Positions 19,042 through 29,100 of a stretch of 55,664 nt of DNA are shown here, piece by piece. Location: positions 1 to 55,664 of IMG/VR virus record IMGVR_UViG_3300043122_000283, one strand, 5' to 3'. Position 1 is the first letter of the stretch. Every line of letters starts with the position of its first letter. This stretch comes from a virus. Both the position numbers and the translations under genes were made by a program. The notes under the pieces were generated by a model that ran no database searches, was not told the DNA's origin, and worked only from the letters and a program-made list of their open reading frames with translations.

Positions 19042-22000
19042 CTATTCAAGTGCAGCAAGAATTCTATCTTCTATCCAGCTTTGGTTTATTGAACCTCGAT
19101 TATCACTGGCGTTGACATTTATGTTAACCGGTATATTCATTGCAGAACCTACGCTTTGTGATACAACTCCTGCCAATTCGTTTACATCTTTATCTATTGT
19201 TGTGTTTCCATTAATTATGATATCCATACCCTGATTATTTACTATATTCTGGATGCTGTTCATATCCATCATGGGCTGTCTTGAGCCTGCACCAGAAACG
19301 GCATTCATTGCCGGATTATTCATGTAGTCCATAGGTAGAGGCTGTGTGCTCATTGCAGCTCCAGCACCCATTATAGCTCCACCTATAGCTAATCCTGCGG
19401 CCGCCATAGGACCGAAAGCCTTATGCTGTGCTACTTCTGATGACATAATTGCTGCAGTTTTGGTATTTGCTACCTTTAAAAATTCCGAAGCTGCATTGCC
19501 TGTATAGTTGATTCCGTTTTCAGCTATATGACCAGCATTTTTTGATAAGTTTTGATTGCCCTTGTAGATATTTCTGCCCGGGCCAGTTGTATAAACACTT
19601 GCCATTTCTTTTTCTAAACTATCTACCATTGTATCTTTTATCATGGAATAATCTGCAACGTTAACTTCTCTTGCAACTTTCTCACTTAAAAATATCTTGT
19701 TTGCCACATTTTCAAGCGGATTATTTGCATCTTTTCTCATTCTAAAGTGGACATCGTTCATCGCCTGTATCTCTTCTGGTGATAGGTCCATCATGCCTTC
19801 AAAGTTGCTGAACTTACCTTCTCTAACCCATTTTATAATCTGGTCTGTTGATACTGATGAGCCGGACTTTTTAGTCATTGAGTGTTTACCCGATACAGCT
19901 TCCTGAGTGATTAATCCAAGCCCAGAAGCAAAATTAACAAGCTCTTTGTCGGATGTTGCATAACCCTTACCAAGTCTTTTGATTTCATCTGTCAGGTTAT
20001 TAATCATACCTGTATAAGTTGCATTTGTAAGTTTAGCTTTAGAAAGCCTTGTTGCATAATTTTCAAGCTCTGATTTTGTCATTTGCCTTGTATCCCAGAC
20101 ATCAAGTTTGCCCTTAAAGTCTGAATTTGATTCTATTGTTTCAAATACTGAATCTACATAATTCTTCTTACCTAAAGTTACATCTTTTTCTAGGGCTACC
20201 ATATTCCTTTTAACCCATGGCCCTTTTGAGTTGTATGAAGTGTTTCTCATTTCATCAGCAACTCTGGCTACTTCTTCTTCCATTTTTTTGGCATTTGTTC
20301 TGACGCCTTGTTTATTATAGGCCATTACAAAAGATACCCTGTCACCATCAGAATCACCAAATTGAGCAGCTGCCATTGTTGATGATATTCTAACAGTATC
20401 ATAATCAAGCTCATCATCTATTCTGTATTCAACAGGCATTGCTGACTCTGTATGGATTACAGGTGAGCGGAACATCATTCCAGGCATTCCTTTACCTTCT
20501 TCAAGTCCTGACATTATATTGTCAAACTGTTTTTTGTCTGTTTTTTCCAAACCTTTAAGCATGTCTTTTGCTCTATCTCGACTGATATAAATAGCATTAG
20601 ATTTGTCAAGGCCTTTGTAGCCAGCACCCTTTACCCCTGCATATGCTTTTTTTATTACTTTTTCATCTATATCAAATTTTCTTGCTACCTTTGATATTTT
20701 CTCTTCTGTAGTGCCGCTTGCTCTATTAACCTCATCTGCAATTTCTAGAGCTGGAGACATAATCTGCAGGTTAAGCCTTCCCGAGCCTTTAAACCTTGCC
20801 GATAATGCCCTGTTATATTTTTGCCCGTGAGAGCTTGTAGACTGATGGAAGATTGCGTTATAGTAATTTTTGATACCTGTTTTCATACTTCTTAAAGCTT
20901 TTTCTTTAGCCTCCCTTGCTGAAAGGTCTCCAGCAAGTTGCGAGGAGTTTTGGACTGCTGTATTATATTCCCTCATCGCATTAAAGATGTCTGATTCTGC
21001 CCTACCTATTTCTCCTAAAGAGTAAAGGGCTTCTCCATTTTTTTTCTTGGACATCTCAATTGCCGTATCTGAAAGGAATATTTCGTTTAATTTAACCCTT
21101 GTTCTTCCTGTTTTTTCGTTTCCAAACTCTATCTCAAGTTCTTCTGGCAGTGAAATATAAAGGCCGTTTTTCCCTCTTCTTCTGTATTCGGGGTCAAAAA
21201 CTGTCTTTGTTAAATCCGATTTAGAGAAAAGGCCTTTTTCCTGCCCCTGAGTTCCACCTTCTCTTAACTCGCTTAACTCTTCTAGAACTTCTGTGTATTC
21301 ATTTATTCTGGAACCATCTGGTACTGCACCTTCACCTCGAGCTGCTCTTGCAAGCAGTTCCATAGCTCTTGATTGGCCTTCAAGTGCTCCATTTAAGCCT
21401 CTTGTTCCAGGTAGTGATGAAATCCTGTTTGCCTGTTTTGCTTCTTCTAAAACTGAGTCTTTTAGCCATCTGGCGTATTCTGTGTAACCCTTGTCCATCA
21501 TGACTCCGATATGTCTTGGACCTACTTTTACGCCTTTTTTGCCGTAGCCTCCGACTGACATGAAGTTTATGTCTTCACTGTTTTGAGCTAAGACTGCCTC
21601 TAGGTTTAAGATATTATCTTTTAATCCTAGGTTGAAGGATTTTATGTTGTTTAAGTTAGTTCTTAAATCTTTGATACTTAAGGCACCTTTGTTTCTAACT
21701 ACGTTGGCAACTCTTGGGTCAATATTTTTAAGACCTAGATTTGCCTGGTCTATTCCTCCTTCGGCTACCATCAGGTGCTTGAATCCGGCTTTGTTGTTGT
21801 TGATTACAAGTCTAAACTTACCGCTACCTGTTTTGCCCTCTTCTTTGATTGTTGTTGCCAGACCAAAGGTTCTATCTACAATATCCTGAACTTCCTGTAT
21901 AGCTTCCTGTTTGATTTGTCTATCTATATTTGAATGGTTTATTTTATTTATCGACTCTTTGATTAAGCCCTCTGCTACTTCTCCATAACCCTGATGTCCT

Positions 22001-25000
22001 GCGTGGTTTATATTACCTGCAACATGAACGCCTTCGCCGAATGCTGCCTTCATAATTTCATCAGGCACAATATTTCTGACAGTAACCTTCTCTGAAGCCA
22101 AAAATAGTTTGGTTACCCCAGCCCTTGTGCTGAAGTTCTCTTCGAACTTGAAGCTTATCTTGCCGTCATTGATGTTGAATCCTGTAATGAAGTGTTCAAC
22201 CCCATCTTTTCTGGATACCCTTTTAAATATCTCGTCAGGACCCATCTGCTCCATGTAACCCATTCTGTAACCTGAGCCGCCATCTTTAAGTGAACGTTTA
22301 ACTTTATTAATAAAGCCTTCATCTAAATCAGACAGCTTGTAGTCTTTTGTATATGAGTTTACTGAATGTAGCGAGTCTGCAAAACTTTGAGATACAATAG
22401 CCTGGTTTTCCCAGAAAGAAGGGAAGTTAGCTGGAGATTTACCAAAAACACCTTCCATAGTATATTTGTCGCTTTTATCAAAGGCATTTTTTAGCTTCTC
22501 TATTCCCTCAAGCTCATCAACATTTGCTATGCTGACATTAACGCCTGGATATTTAGCAAAAGCATTATCAGTATCTCTTAAAAACTGTTCGGACTGTGTG
22601 ATAAGTAAGGGGTCAATAGAGAGTCCTGAATAACCCTTAGCTTTATTTATATTGTCCTGTATTGACTCTATAGCCTTTTTAGAAAGTGTTCTTTTATTTC
22701 TCATCTGTATCATGTTGTCACGACCGGGAGAGTTGTACATCCCGAAGTTAACAAAATTTCTGTTTTCGATTGAGCTTAAAAAGAACTGATTTACTGCGTG
22801 TGCACCTCTTGTCGATTCTAAGGATGCATCAATTCCTAATTTATTTTTAATCATTTTTTGAACTGAGCCATCAGCAAACATGTTAAACTTTTTAGATGGG
22901 TACAATGTTTCACCATCAAGCCCTACCTGTTCGCCTTGATTTTCAAAGACACCTCTAAATAGTACATATCCTTTTTTAAGAAAGTCGGCTTCTGCTGTTG
23001 AAGAATACATCTTCTCTGCGTCTCTTACATACTTGTTTGAGCCCGAGAGATAGCCTAAAGATTTTTGTATCTTACCGTTTGCTATCATTTCTATTCTTCT
23101 AAAGTCGCCTTCCTGAGCTGCCTTAATCATACTGTTGGCCTCTCCGTTAAGCTCATGCATCATGTAGCTGAAAGAGGTTCCTGTTTTTATATCGGCTCCT
23201 GCACTGAATTTATCCCTATAAAGGAGTGCAAGTGGTGATATTTTTTTCTGGTTTCCGTAATGAATATACTGGTCTGCATTAACCAGAGGTATATCTATTA
23301 TAGCAGCATTTTTATTTGCTTTTAATGCATCAAGTGTTAGCACATCATCTGAGCCCTGCTTGAAAATAGCCATTGATACCTGCGGCTTTTCTACCGTACC
23401 TGTGTTGAAGAGCTCAAAGCCTAAGTCGATATCTCCTTTGCTTGAGAACGCTGTCCCAAATTTGCGTATGGTGCTATTTAGCGAGCTTTCCATTGTAGGT
23501 ATATTTGAAACGAATTCTTTTTTAACTCCCAGTGCCATATAGTTTTTCTGCAAAGCTTCATCTAAAGCCCTTACAGTAGTTAAAACACTGTTGTTAGCTC
23601 CACCTGAAAGACCCTTAGCAAAGCCGTGATTGATGGTTATTCCACTAGCATAGTCTAAACCTTTTCTTAAATATGTATCCACATTATCCATCATCTTTTG
23701 GGTTGTGAAAGCATTTCTTGCTCCAAGTCCCTCAACTTCCATCACGCTTTTTTTAAGTCCCGGTATTTTATCTCTATAATCAACCAGTAGGTCTGAAAGT
23801 GCATTTATCTGGGTGAAGGCATTGTCCTGACTTTTAGCCATAGGTCTTATAATTTCGTCAAGCCTGTACATAAAGCCCTCATAATCTTTGTTGGCCATAT
23901 TCTTCTGGTACTGACTTGCATGGTCTTTTACGCTGTCTAAAACTTCAATAAAAAATCCGTCAGCTGTTTTGAAGTTTCTTCCTGCTGTTGACTCTGTATA
24001 GTTGAATAGTCTTCTTAAGTCACGTCTTGCATTTGATTTTCTCGCAAGTGAGATTCTTGTGTTTCTACCATCTGGCCCCAGAAGGTCTATTCCGTAAGCC
24101 TTGTTGCTTTTAAGGTTTATAATATCTTTATTTTTTCCAAAATCTTTTTGCATTTCCTGATAGGCATTTACAACTGCTGCGTGTCTTTTTTGCACCGGCC
24201 AGTAGTTTGGGTTTTCTTTATCTCCACCATGCAGTGCTTCTACTTCCTTAACAAGCTTGTCTAGTATAGGAGCATCACTTGTAAGTCTGCCCCTCATTCT
24301 TCTGTAGTTTTCTTTCCAGTTGCCCCTTATAATTTTAGAGCCGCTTTTATCTGTATATGAGAATATTTCATCAAGTTCGTTATTTAAAAGACTTCTTCCC
24401 TGTGCTTTTTCTAAGTTATAGGCCTTTAATGTTGCCTGTAAGTTTTTGTAGTTTTTAAAGCTGATATTGTTTGTCATCTGTCTGAACTTAGAACGAGCGA
24501 TATCGTTTCTGGTATTCATATACATTCTCTGCATATCGGTATTTGAATACTTTGCAGCATTGTCAAATTTGGAATAGATAAACTGTCTTAATTCCTTCTC
24601 GTTTGACTTATTGACATAGACATTTTCCCCTGTCATAGCATTCTGCAGCTTAACTCCGACCGAGTCTTTATTCCTAAAACTTCCTACAAATCTGTATTTT
24701 GTGTGTGAACTTATGTAAAATTTGCTTCCATCTACTACTTCTTTGCCGTCATTGAATGCCGTAACAAAACTCAATGGACCTTTACCTGTATCCATTGCCC
24801 CTGCTGTAGAAAACAGCTCGTCTCCGGGTTTTAGGGAGCTTATATTAAAGTTCTTTGAAAAATCTCCACCACTAGATAAGATGTTTTTATTTATGTGGTC
24901 GAGGCCCTCTTGGCTGAAAAATAAGTTTGAGACTACGTTAAAAGCTTTTCTTGTATCATCAGCTGCTGAGTGAGTATAGTTTCCAAAACCCATAACTTTG

Positions 25001-26106
25001 GTCAGGTTCTCCATTTTTAAATGACCTGAGTTAAGTCTTGTTAACTGCCCTGTATCTACACTGCTTAATTTCTGCAGGTCAAGCGGTGTGGAATAAAAGG
25101 CGTTTGCTAAATCCAGTGTATCTATATACTGTTTTGGTTTAAATCCGTTATCAAAGCCGTTAGCCTGCATGAATTTTGTCAGGCCTATATTATCAAAATT
25201 TTCTATATTGTGACCCATAAAGAAGGCATTTGAATTTGCATTCTGTTCGGCAAGATAGTAGCTTAAGTTTTGAGCTACACTACTTGCATCTTTACCATAT
25301 TTTTGTAAGTTGCCCAAACCCTCTCTTGCTAGGGCCAGCATCTTTTTACCTGAACTTGCAGAGCTTAATCTTTTAAGCTGACCTCCATCAGTAACAAACT
25401 GTTTGTACATATTAGAAGCTTTTCCTAGTTCTGTCATAGAATTTTTCTGTACAAACTCTGCACCGTTTGAGTATTTGATTAAATCTCCGAGAGTCCTTCT
25501 TTCGGAGTCGCTGAGCATTGGAGTTCTGCCGTTTTCGTAAAAAGCCTGTACTTTATCAAATAGCTCGTTGATATTATCAACAGAAGCTCTATTTGGTGCT
25601 ACAATAAATGAACGCTCTAAGGCTCTTTTAGAAAGCTCATCACCGTTCATTGTGGCAGAGTAGAAGGAGATTTCTGTCGGTGTAAAAATATTACCTTCAT
25701 TCATATCTCCTAAACTCTCTATATCGAAACCAATTATTTTTGAATTTGTGTTGATGGCCTTCTGCCAGTTTCTAATAGCTTTATGTGGATTCCTGCCGTA
25801 AGTTACTGCATTTACATCCTTGAAAATATCAAGTGTTCCTCTTTTAACACCATTTTCTGTCATTGCATTTTTTATTTTACCAAGGTCATTATATATTGCA
25901 TTTATCTCTTCAAAGTTGTGCGAATACTGAACGGCTTTATTGGCAGCTTTATCAAGCTTTGCCTTAGCCTTTCTTTGACTGCTTACTTGAAAGAGAAAGG
26001 AAGGCTGAGGGTCAGAGACCCTATTTGTAACCTTTAAACCGTATTTATTATACATTTCTTCTTTGTAATCCGACGAGACTGCCGGCATGTTATCAAAATC
26101 GTACAT
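19042..26106 (-). CDS. Giant virion protein: DEDDh exonuclease fused to single-chain two-barrel RNA polymerase-like module
   Basis: A 2354-residue protein. N-terminal DnaQ-like exonuclease: Exo I GFDIE (D128, E130), Exo II MGHNIENFD (D305), Exo III HSAADD (H379, D384). RNA polymerase-like motifs follow in beta-then-beta' order: WENQAIVS at 1232-1239 (compare NxEDAIVIS); K1333 and K1340 (compare the GDK...NKG lysines); VHVAGN at 1360-1365 (compare VDIVLN); NRALSARFKGSGR ending at 1777 with P1785 (compare RQNLLGKRVDYSGR...GP); FRSPVIH at 1879-1885 (compare NRAPTLH); and FGDSDGD at 1916-1922 (compare NADFDGD), with all three metal-binding Asp. The region around 2064-2074 (GLITQEAVSGKH) may match the post-catalytic helix. 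A Gly/Ala/Met-rich hydrophobic segment lies at 2229-2252. Single-chain polymerases of this kind are known from crAss-like phages (virion gp66) and YonO. The location between tape measure and hub suggests it is packaged in the tail and injected. Confidence 0.75.
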   Translation of the reverse strand: MYDFDNMPAVSSDYKEEMYNKYGLKVTNRVSDPQPSFLFQVSSQRKAKAKLDKAANKAVQYSHNFEEINAIYNDLGKIKNAMTENGVKRGTLDIFKDVNAVTYGRNPHKAIRNWQKAINTNSKIIGFDIESLGDMNEGNIFTPTEISFYSATMNGDELSKRALERSFIVAPNRASVDNINELFDKVQAFYENGRTPMLSDSERRTLGDLIKYSNGAEFVQKNSMTELGKASNMYKQFVTDGGQLKRLSSASSGKKMLALAREGLGNLQKYGKDASSVAQNLSYYLAEQNANSNAFFMGHNIENFDNIGLTKFMQANGFDNGFKPKQYIDTLDLANAFYSTPLDLQKLSSVDTGQLTRLNSGHLKMENLTKVMGFGNYTHSAADDTRKAFNVVSNLFFSQEGLDHINKNILSSGGDFSKNFNISSLKPGDELFSTAGAMDTGKGPLSFVTAFNDGKEVVDGSKFYISSHTKYRFVGSFRNKDSVGVKLQNAMTGENVYVNKSNEKELRQFIYSKFDNAAKYSNTDMQRMYMNTRNDIARSKFRQMTNNISFKNYKNLQATLKAYNLEKAQGRSLLNNELDEIFSYTDKSGSKIIRGNWKENYRRMRGRLTSDAPILDKLVKEVEALHGGDKENPNYWPVQKRHAAVVNAYQEMQKDFGKNKDIINLKSNKAYGIDLLGPDGRNTRISLARKSNARRDLRRLFNYTESTAGRNFKTADGFFIEVLDSVKDHASQYQKNMANKDYEGFMYRLDEIIRPMAKSQDNAFTQINALSDLLVDYRDKIPGLKKSVMEVEGLGARNAFTTQKMMDNVDTYLRKGLDYASGITINHGFAKGLSGGANNSVLTTVRALDEALQKNYMALGVKKEFVSNIPTMESSLNSTIRKFGTAFSSKGDIDLGFELFNTGTVEKPQVSMAIFKQGSDDVLTLDALKANKNAAIIDIPLVNADQYIHYGNQKKISPLALLYRDKFSAGADIKTGTSFSYMMHELNGEANSMIKAAQEGDFRRIEMIANGKIQKSLGYLSGSNKYVRDAEKMYSSTAEADFLKKGYVLFRGVFENQGEQVGLDGETLYPSKKFNMFADGSVQKMIKNKLGIDASLESTRGAHAVNQFFLSSIENRNFVNFGMYNSPGRDNMIQMRNKRTLSKKAIESIQDNINKAKGYSGLSIDPLLITQSEQFLRDTDNAFAKYPGVNVSIANVDELEGIEKLKNAFDKSDKYTMEGVFGKSPANFPSFWENQAIVSQSFADSLHSVNSYTKDYKLSDLDEGFINKVKRSLKDGGSGYRMGYMEQMGPDEIFKRVSRKDGVEHFITGFNINDGKISFKFEENFSTRAGVTKLFLASEKVTVRNIVPDEIMKAAFGEGVHVAGNINHAGHQGYGEVAEGLIKESINKINHSNIDRQIKQEAIQEVQDIVDRTFGLATTIKEEGKTGSGKFRLVINNNKAGFKHLMVAEGGIDQANLGLKNIDPRVANVVRNKGALSIKDLRTNLNNIKSFNLGLKDNILNLEAVLAQNSEDINFMSVGGYGKKGVKVGPRHIGVMMDKGYTEYARWLKDSVLEEAKQANRISSLPGTRGLNGALEGQSRAMELLARAARGEGAVPDGSRINEYTEVLEELSELREGGTQGQEKGLFSKSDLTKTVFDPEYRRRGKNGLYISLPEELEIEFGNEKTGRTRVKLNEIFLSDTAIEMSKKKNGEALYSLGEIGRAESDIFNAMREYNTAVQNSSQLAGDLSAREAKEKALRSMKTGIKNYYNAIFHQSTSSHGQKYNRALSARFKGSGRLNLQIMSPALEIADEVNRASGTTEEKISKVARKFDIDEKVIKKAYAGVKGAGYKGLDKSNAIYISRDRAKDMLKGLEKTDKKQFDNIMSGLEEGKGMPGMMFRSPVIHTESAMPVEYRIDDELDYDTVRISSTMAAAQFGDSDGDRVSFVMAYNKQGVRTNAKKMEEEVARVADEMRNTSYNSKGPWVKRNMVALEKDVTLGKKNYVDSVFETIESNSDFKGKLDVWDTRQMTKSELENYATRLSKAKLTNATYTGMINNLTDEIKRLGKGYATSDKELVNFASGLGLITQEAVSGKHSMTKKSGSSVSTDQIIKWVREGKFSNFEGMMDLSPEEIQAMNDVHFRMRKDANNPLENVANKIFLSEKVAREVNVADYSMIKDTMVDSLEKEMASVYTTGPGRNIYKGNQNLSKNAGHIAENGINYTGNAASEFLKVANTKTAAIMSSEVAQHKAFGPMAAAGLAIGGAIMGAGAAMSTQPLPMDYMNNPAMNAVSGAGSRQPMMDMNSIQNIVNNQGMDIIINGNTTIDKDVNELAGVVSQSVGSAMNIPVNINVNASDNRGSINQSWIEDRILAALE

Positions 26107-26109
26107 TTA

Positions 26110-29100
26110 CTAGCCCCCCAGTGCTCTCTGTATTTCAAGCTGTATTTTTCCTGTTACATCCTGTACCATATCGAAATTTATATTTATACTGTTATCTTCT
26201 CTTGGAGTTATTTTAATATCCACATCTCTGATATCATAATCTGTTAATACTTCTTCTAATCTTGTTCTGATAAATCCGGATGACTTTCTGTCGAAACGCC
26301 TACCATACTCAACTGGAGCTGGTGTTAGCTCTTCCTCTACAGTGTAATCCTTCCAGAGTCCGAAATCTTTAGGGTCATAACCATTATTTTCAATGAGTTT
26401 TATCATTGAATCTTCAAGGTCTGCCCCTTCCCTCCAGCCAAACCAATTTTCATCTGGCAGTGCATACTCTCCGAACATATCTATTAGAGATTCTTTTTCT
26501 GTTTCCATACCCCATAGAATTTTGTAAGCTCTCTTCTGGTTGTCAGGAACAATTTTTAGTATTTCTTCTCTTTCCTTTTCGTCTGTAACCTTAGAGAAAT
26601 GCTGTAAATATTCCCTATCCTTACTTGGAAAAGCAGAAAACATCTGCTGGAAAGTTGAACTTCCATCAAGTCCAAATAGTGTAGAGCGGTATTCCTGTCT
26701 GTATTTAACCGCCATTCTTGCATAAGGGCCCAAGCCAACAAGCACCTCTTCTGCTTTGGTATCCCTTAATTCCTGAAGTATTTCTTTTCTTTTTGATTCT
26801 ATAAACTCTTTTTCTGTGACTAAATTGTATTCAACCCTGCCCTCTGAGTTTATTCGTTTCTGGACAGTGTCTTCTTTGCTAATGCCGTACCGTAGTAAGT
26901 GTTTGGAAAAACCTTCAAGCATTTTTTCTTTCTTTTTTAGCCTCTCGTCAATCTCTTCCATCTCACTTATTATCTTTTCAACATCAACGTTTTCTTCTTT
27001 TTTAGCTACGTCTACATATTTATTATAGAGCCTCTTATTTTTAACAAACTTTAAGAGGTCGTAGTATTCCCATATCTTTCTTTCTTCTTCTCTTCTTTCC
27101 GGTATCCACGCCTTACCCGTCTCCAACTCGTACTGTGAGCGAGCAATAGAACCGACACCTGCAGCTACCGCACCGAAGCCACTCATTGCCTTTCTAACTC
27201 CGGGACCTCCAAGCAGAAGTCCTGTTATAGCTCCTGCTGTAGCACCAGATAATGTAGCCCAGAAAGGATTTCTGGCCCAGGCACTCTGGAATGACGGTAC
27301 TAAAAGGTCGTCAACTGGCTCGTTCCATGACTGCCATTCTTTGCCGTAAACTTGATAGTCTTTGTAGTGTTCCATAGGTGAGCGTACATTGAAGAATTTA
27401 TTATGGACTATAGGGATTGGGGCGTGTGCTACTCCTTCCCATATCCTTCCTAAAGCCCTTCCTCCTACGCCTAAGTTTACATAAGTATCAATAGCCCCAT
27501 CTTCTTCTTTGGCCTGAACTCCGCTGTCTAAAAGCCTTCTATTTACATTTGAGTCCTGACTGTAGACAACGGCTGGAGTTGAGGCGTTGGGGTTGCTGTC
27601 TTTTGATGCTAGAAGTGTTATTTCGCTTCCAGGCATCATTGTCTGTTCTAATATGTTTAGGGTGTTTTTGCCCTCTTCGGTCTCTGCATTGAAGTTGGTA
27701 TTAACACCTGCAAGGCGGTATATTCTGTCTGAACCTTTAACCGTAAAGCGGCTGGAATCTAAAAACTTTTCTACAACAGCTGATTCTCTCTCTATATCCT
27801 GACCCAAAAACTTATATGGTGTTATATGATATTTCTTATTTGCCTCTTCTTTTTGTTCCTTAGCCTGAGCTAAGAACTCTTTGGCCTCCTGTGAGAGATT
27901 CTGTTCTGAAGCTATTTTAGACCATAGCTTATATTCCTGTGAATATGGAGCTATATCAGCTAAGATGGCTGCTCTATCAACTGCTCCATACCTTCCGTAC
28001 TCATCAGGGTGGAGCTTATTCATTGACTCGTAAGCTTCTCCTGGAAGCCTTATTTCGCCGCGTTTTACCTCAACGAAGGGGTCTCCGGTGCGGAACCTAT
28101 CAGGCATCCAGCCGGGCATTGTATTTGGTATGTCGTTTATTACCTTATATAATCCAGGTCTTTTGTTGATAAATCTTCTGAAAATCTCTGAAAGCTCTCC
28201 ACCACGGCCACCAAGCCCTGTATCCCAGAACCTTGATGATGCAGCGTAAGCATCAGATGCTGTCGCTAAAACAGCCTGACCTTCACCATAATCGTCTCCT
28301 CCAGTTACCATAGAAGCTAAGAATCCTCTTGCACCTGTGATATCCTTGAAGATGTCTAATGTTCTTTCCATACTGTAGCCGATATCAGTTGGGCTTTGCA
28401 CATCTAAAGCAAGTTCGCCTTCTTCTCTCGGCTCGTAATATGACATTGTAAATCCTGTATTTAAAATGCTCTTTTTGTTTATCCTGCTTATCTTACCTGA
28501 TTTATCTATAATTGATTGGTTTATATTCTTTAAATCTTTTAGTGAGTAGTTCTGGCCGTTTACTACAAGGCCACTGCTTTCAGGGTTTTCAGTAAGCCTA
28601 ATAGCAGCTCCTGAACCTCCCGGACCACCACCTTGAACACCAACTGCATTTGCATTTTCCTTATTGCCTGCAACACCATTTATTATGACATTACCAGAAC
28701 CTATTCTTCCTCCACCTGTGGCAACGCCAACATTTGTTGACATTGTATATTTAGGTATATATGTTGAAAGCTGCAAATCTCCACCTGAAAATCTGGCTAT
28801 TACATCTTTGGCATAAGCATTATTTTTCTCTATTCTTTCTAAGTCTTCATCTGTTGCACCTGCAGACAGTTTAATTTGTGGTTTTAATATCCTGCCTATT
28901 GTTGGATTTAAGAGTGTGCCCCACAGTGTATTAGGGTCAAACATTTCTCCTGTTAGAGGGTATGGTCTGTCTTTTAAGTGCATCTTTTCAAACCAGTACC
29001 TGTCCGTCACAAAACGTTTAACTGGTGCCAGAGGTTCTGTTGGAGTAGGCATCCAGCTGTGAGCCCAGTAATTTTCTCTTGAGCCGTAAACTGTATCTGT

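Noticed and set aside
19042-26106. Treating the 2354-aa protein as the tape measure
   Set aside because: It has exonuclease and polymerase-like motifs and lies second after the chaperones; the 1941-aa gene directly after them is the better tape measure, although the hydrophobic segment at 2229-2252 remains unexplained.
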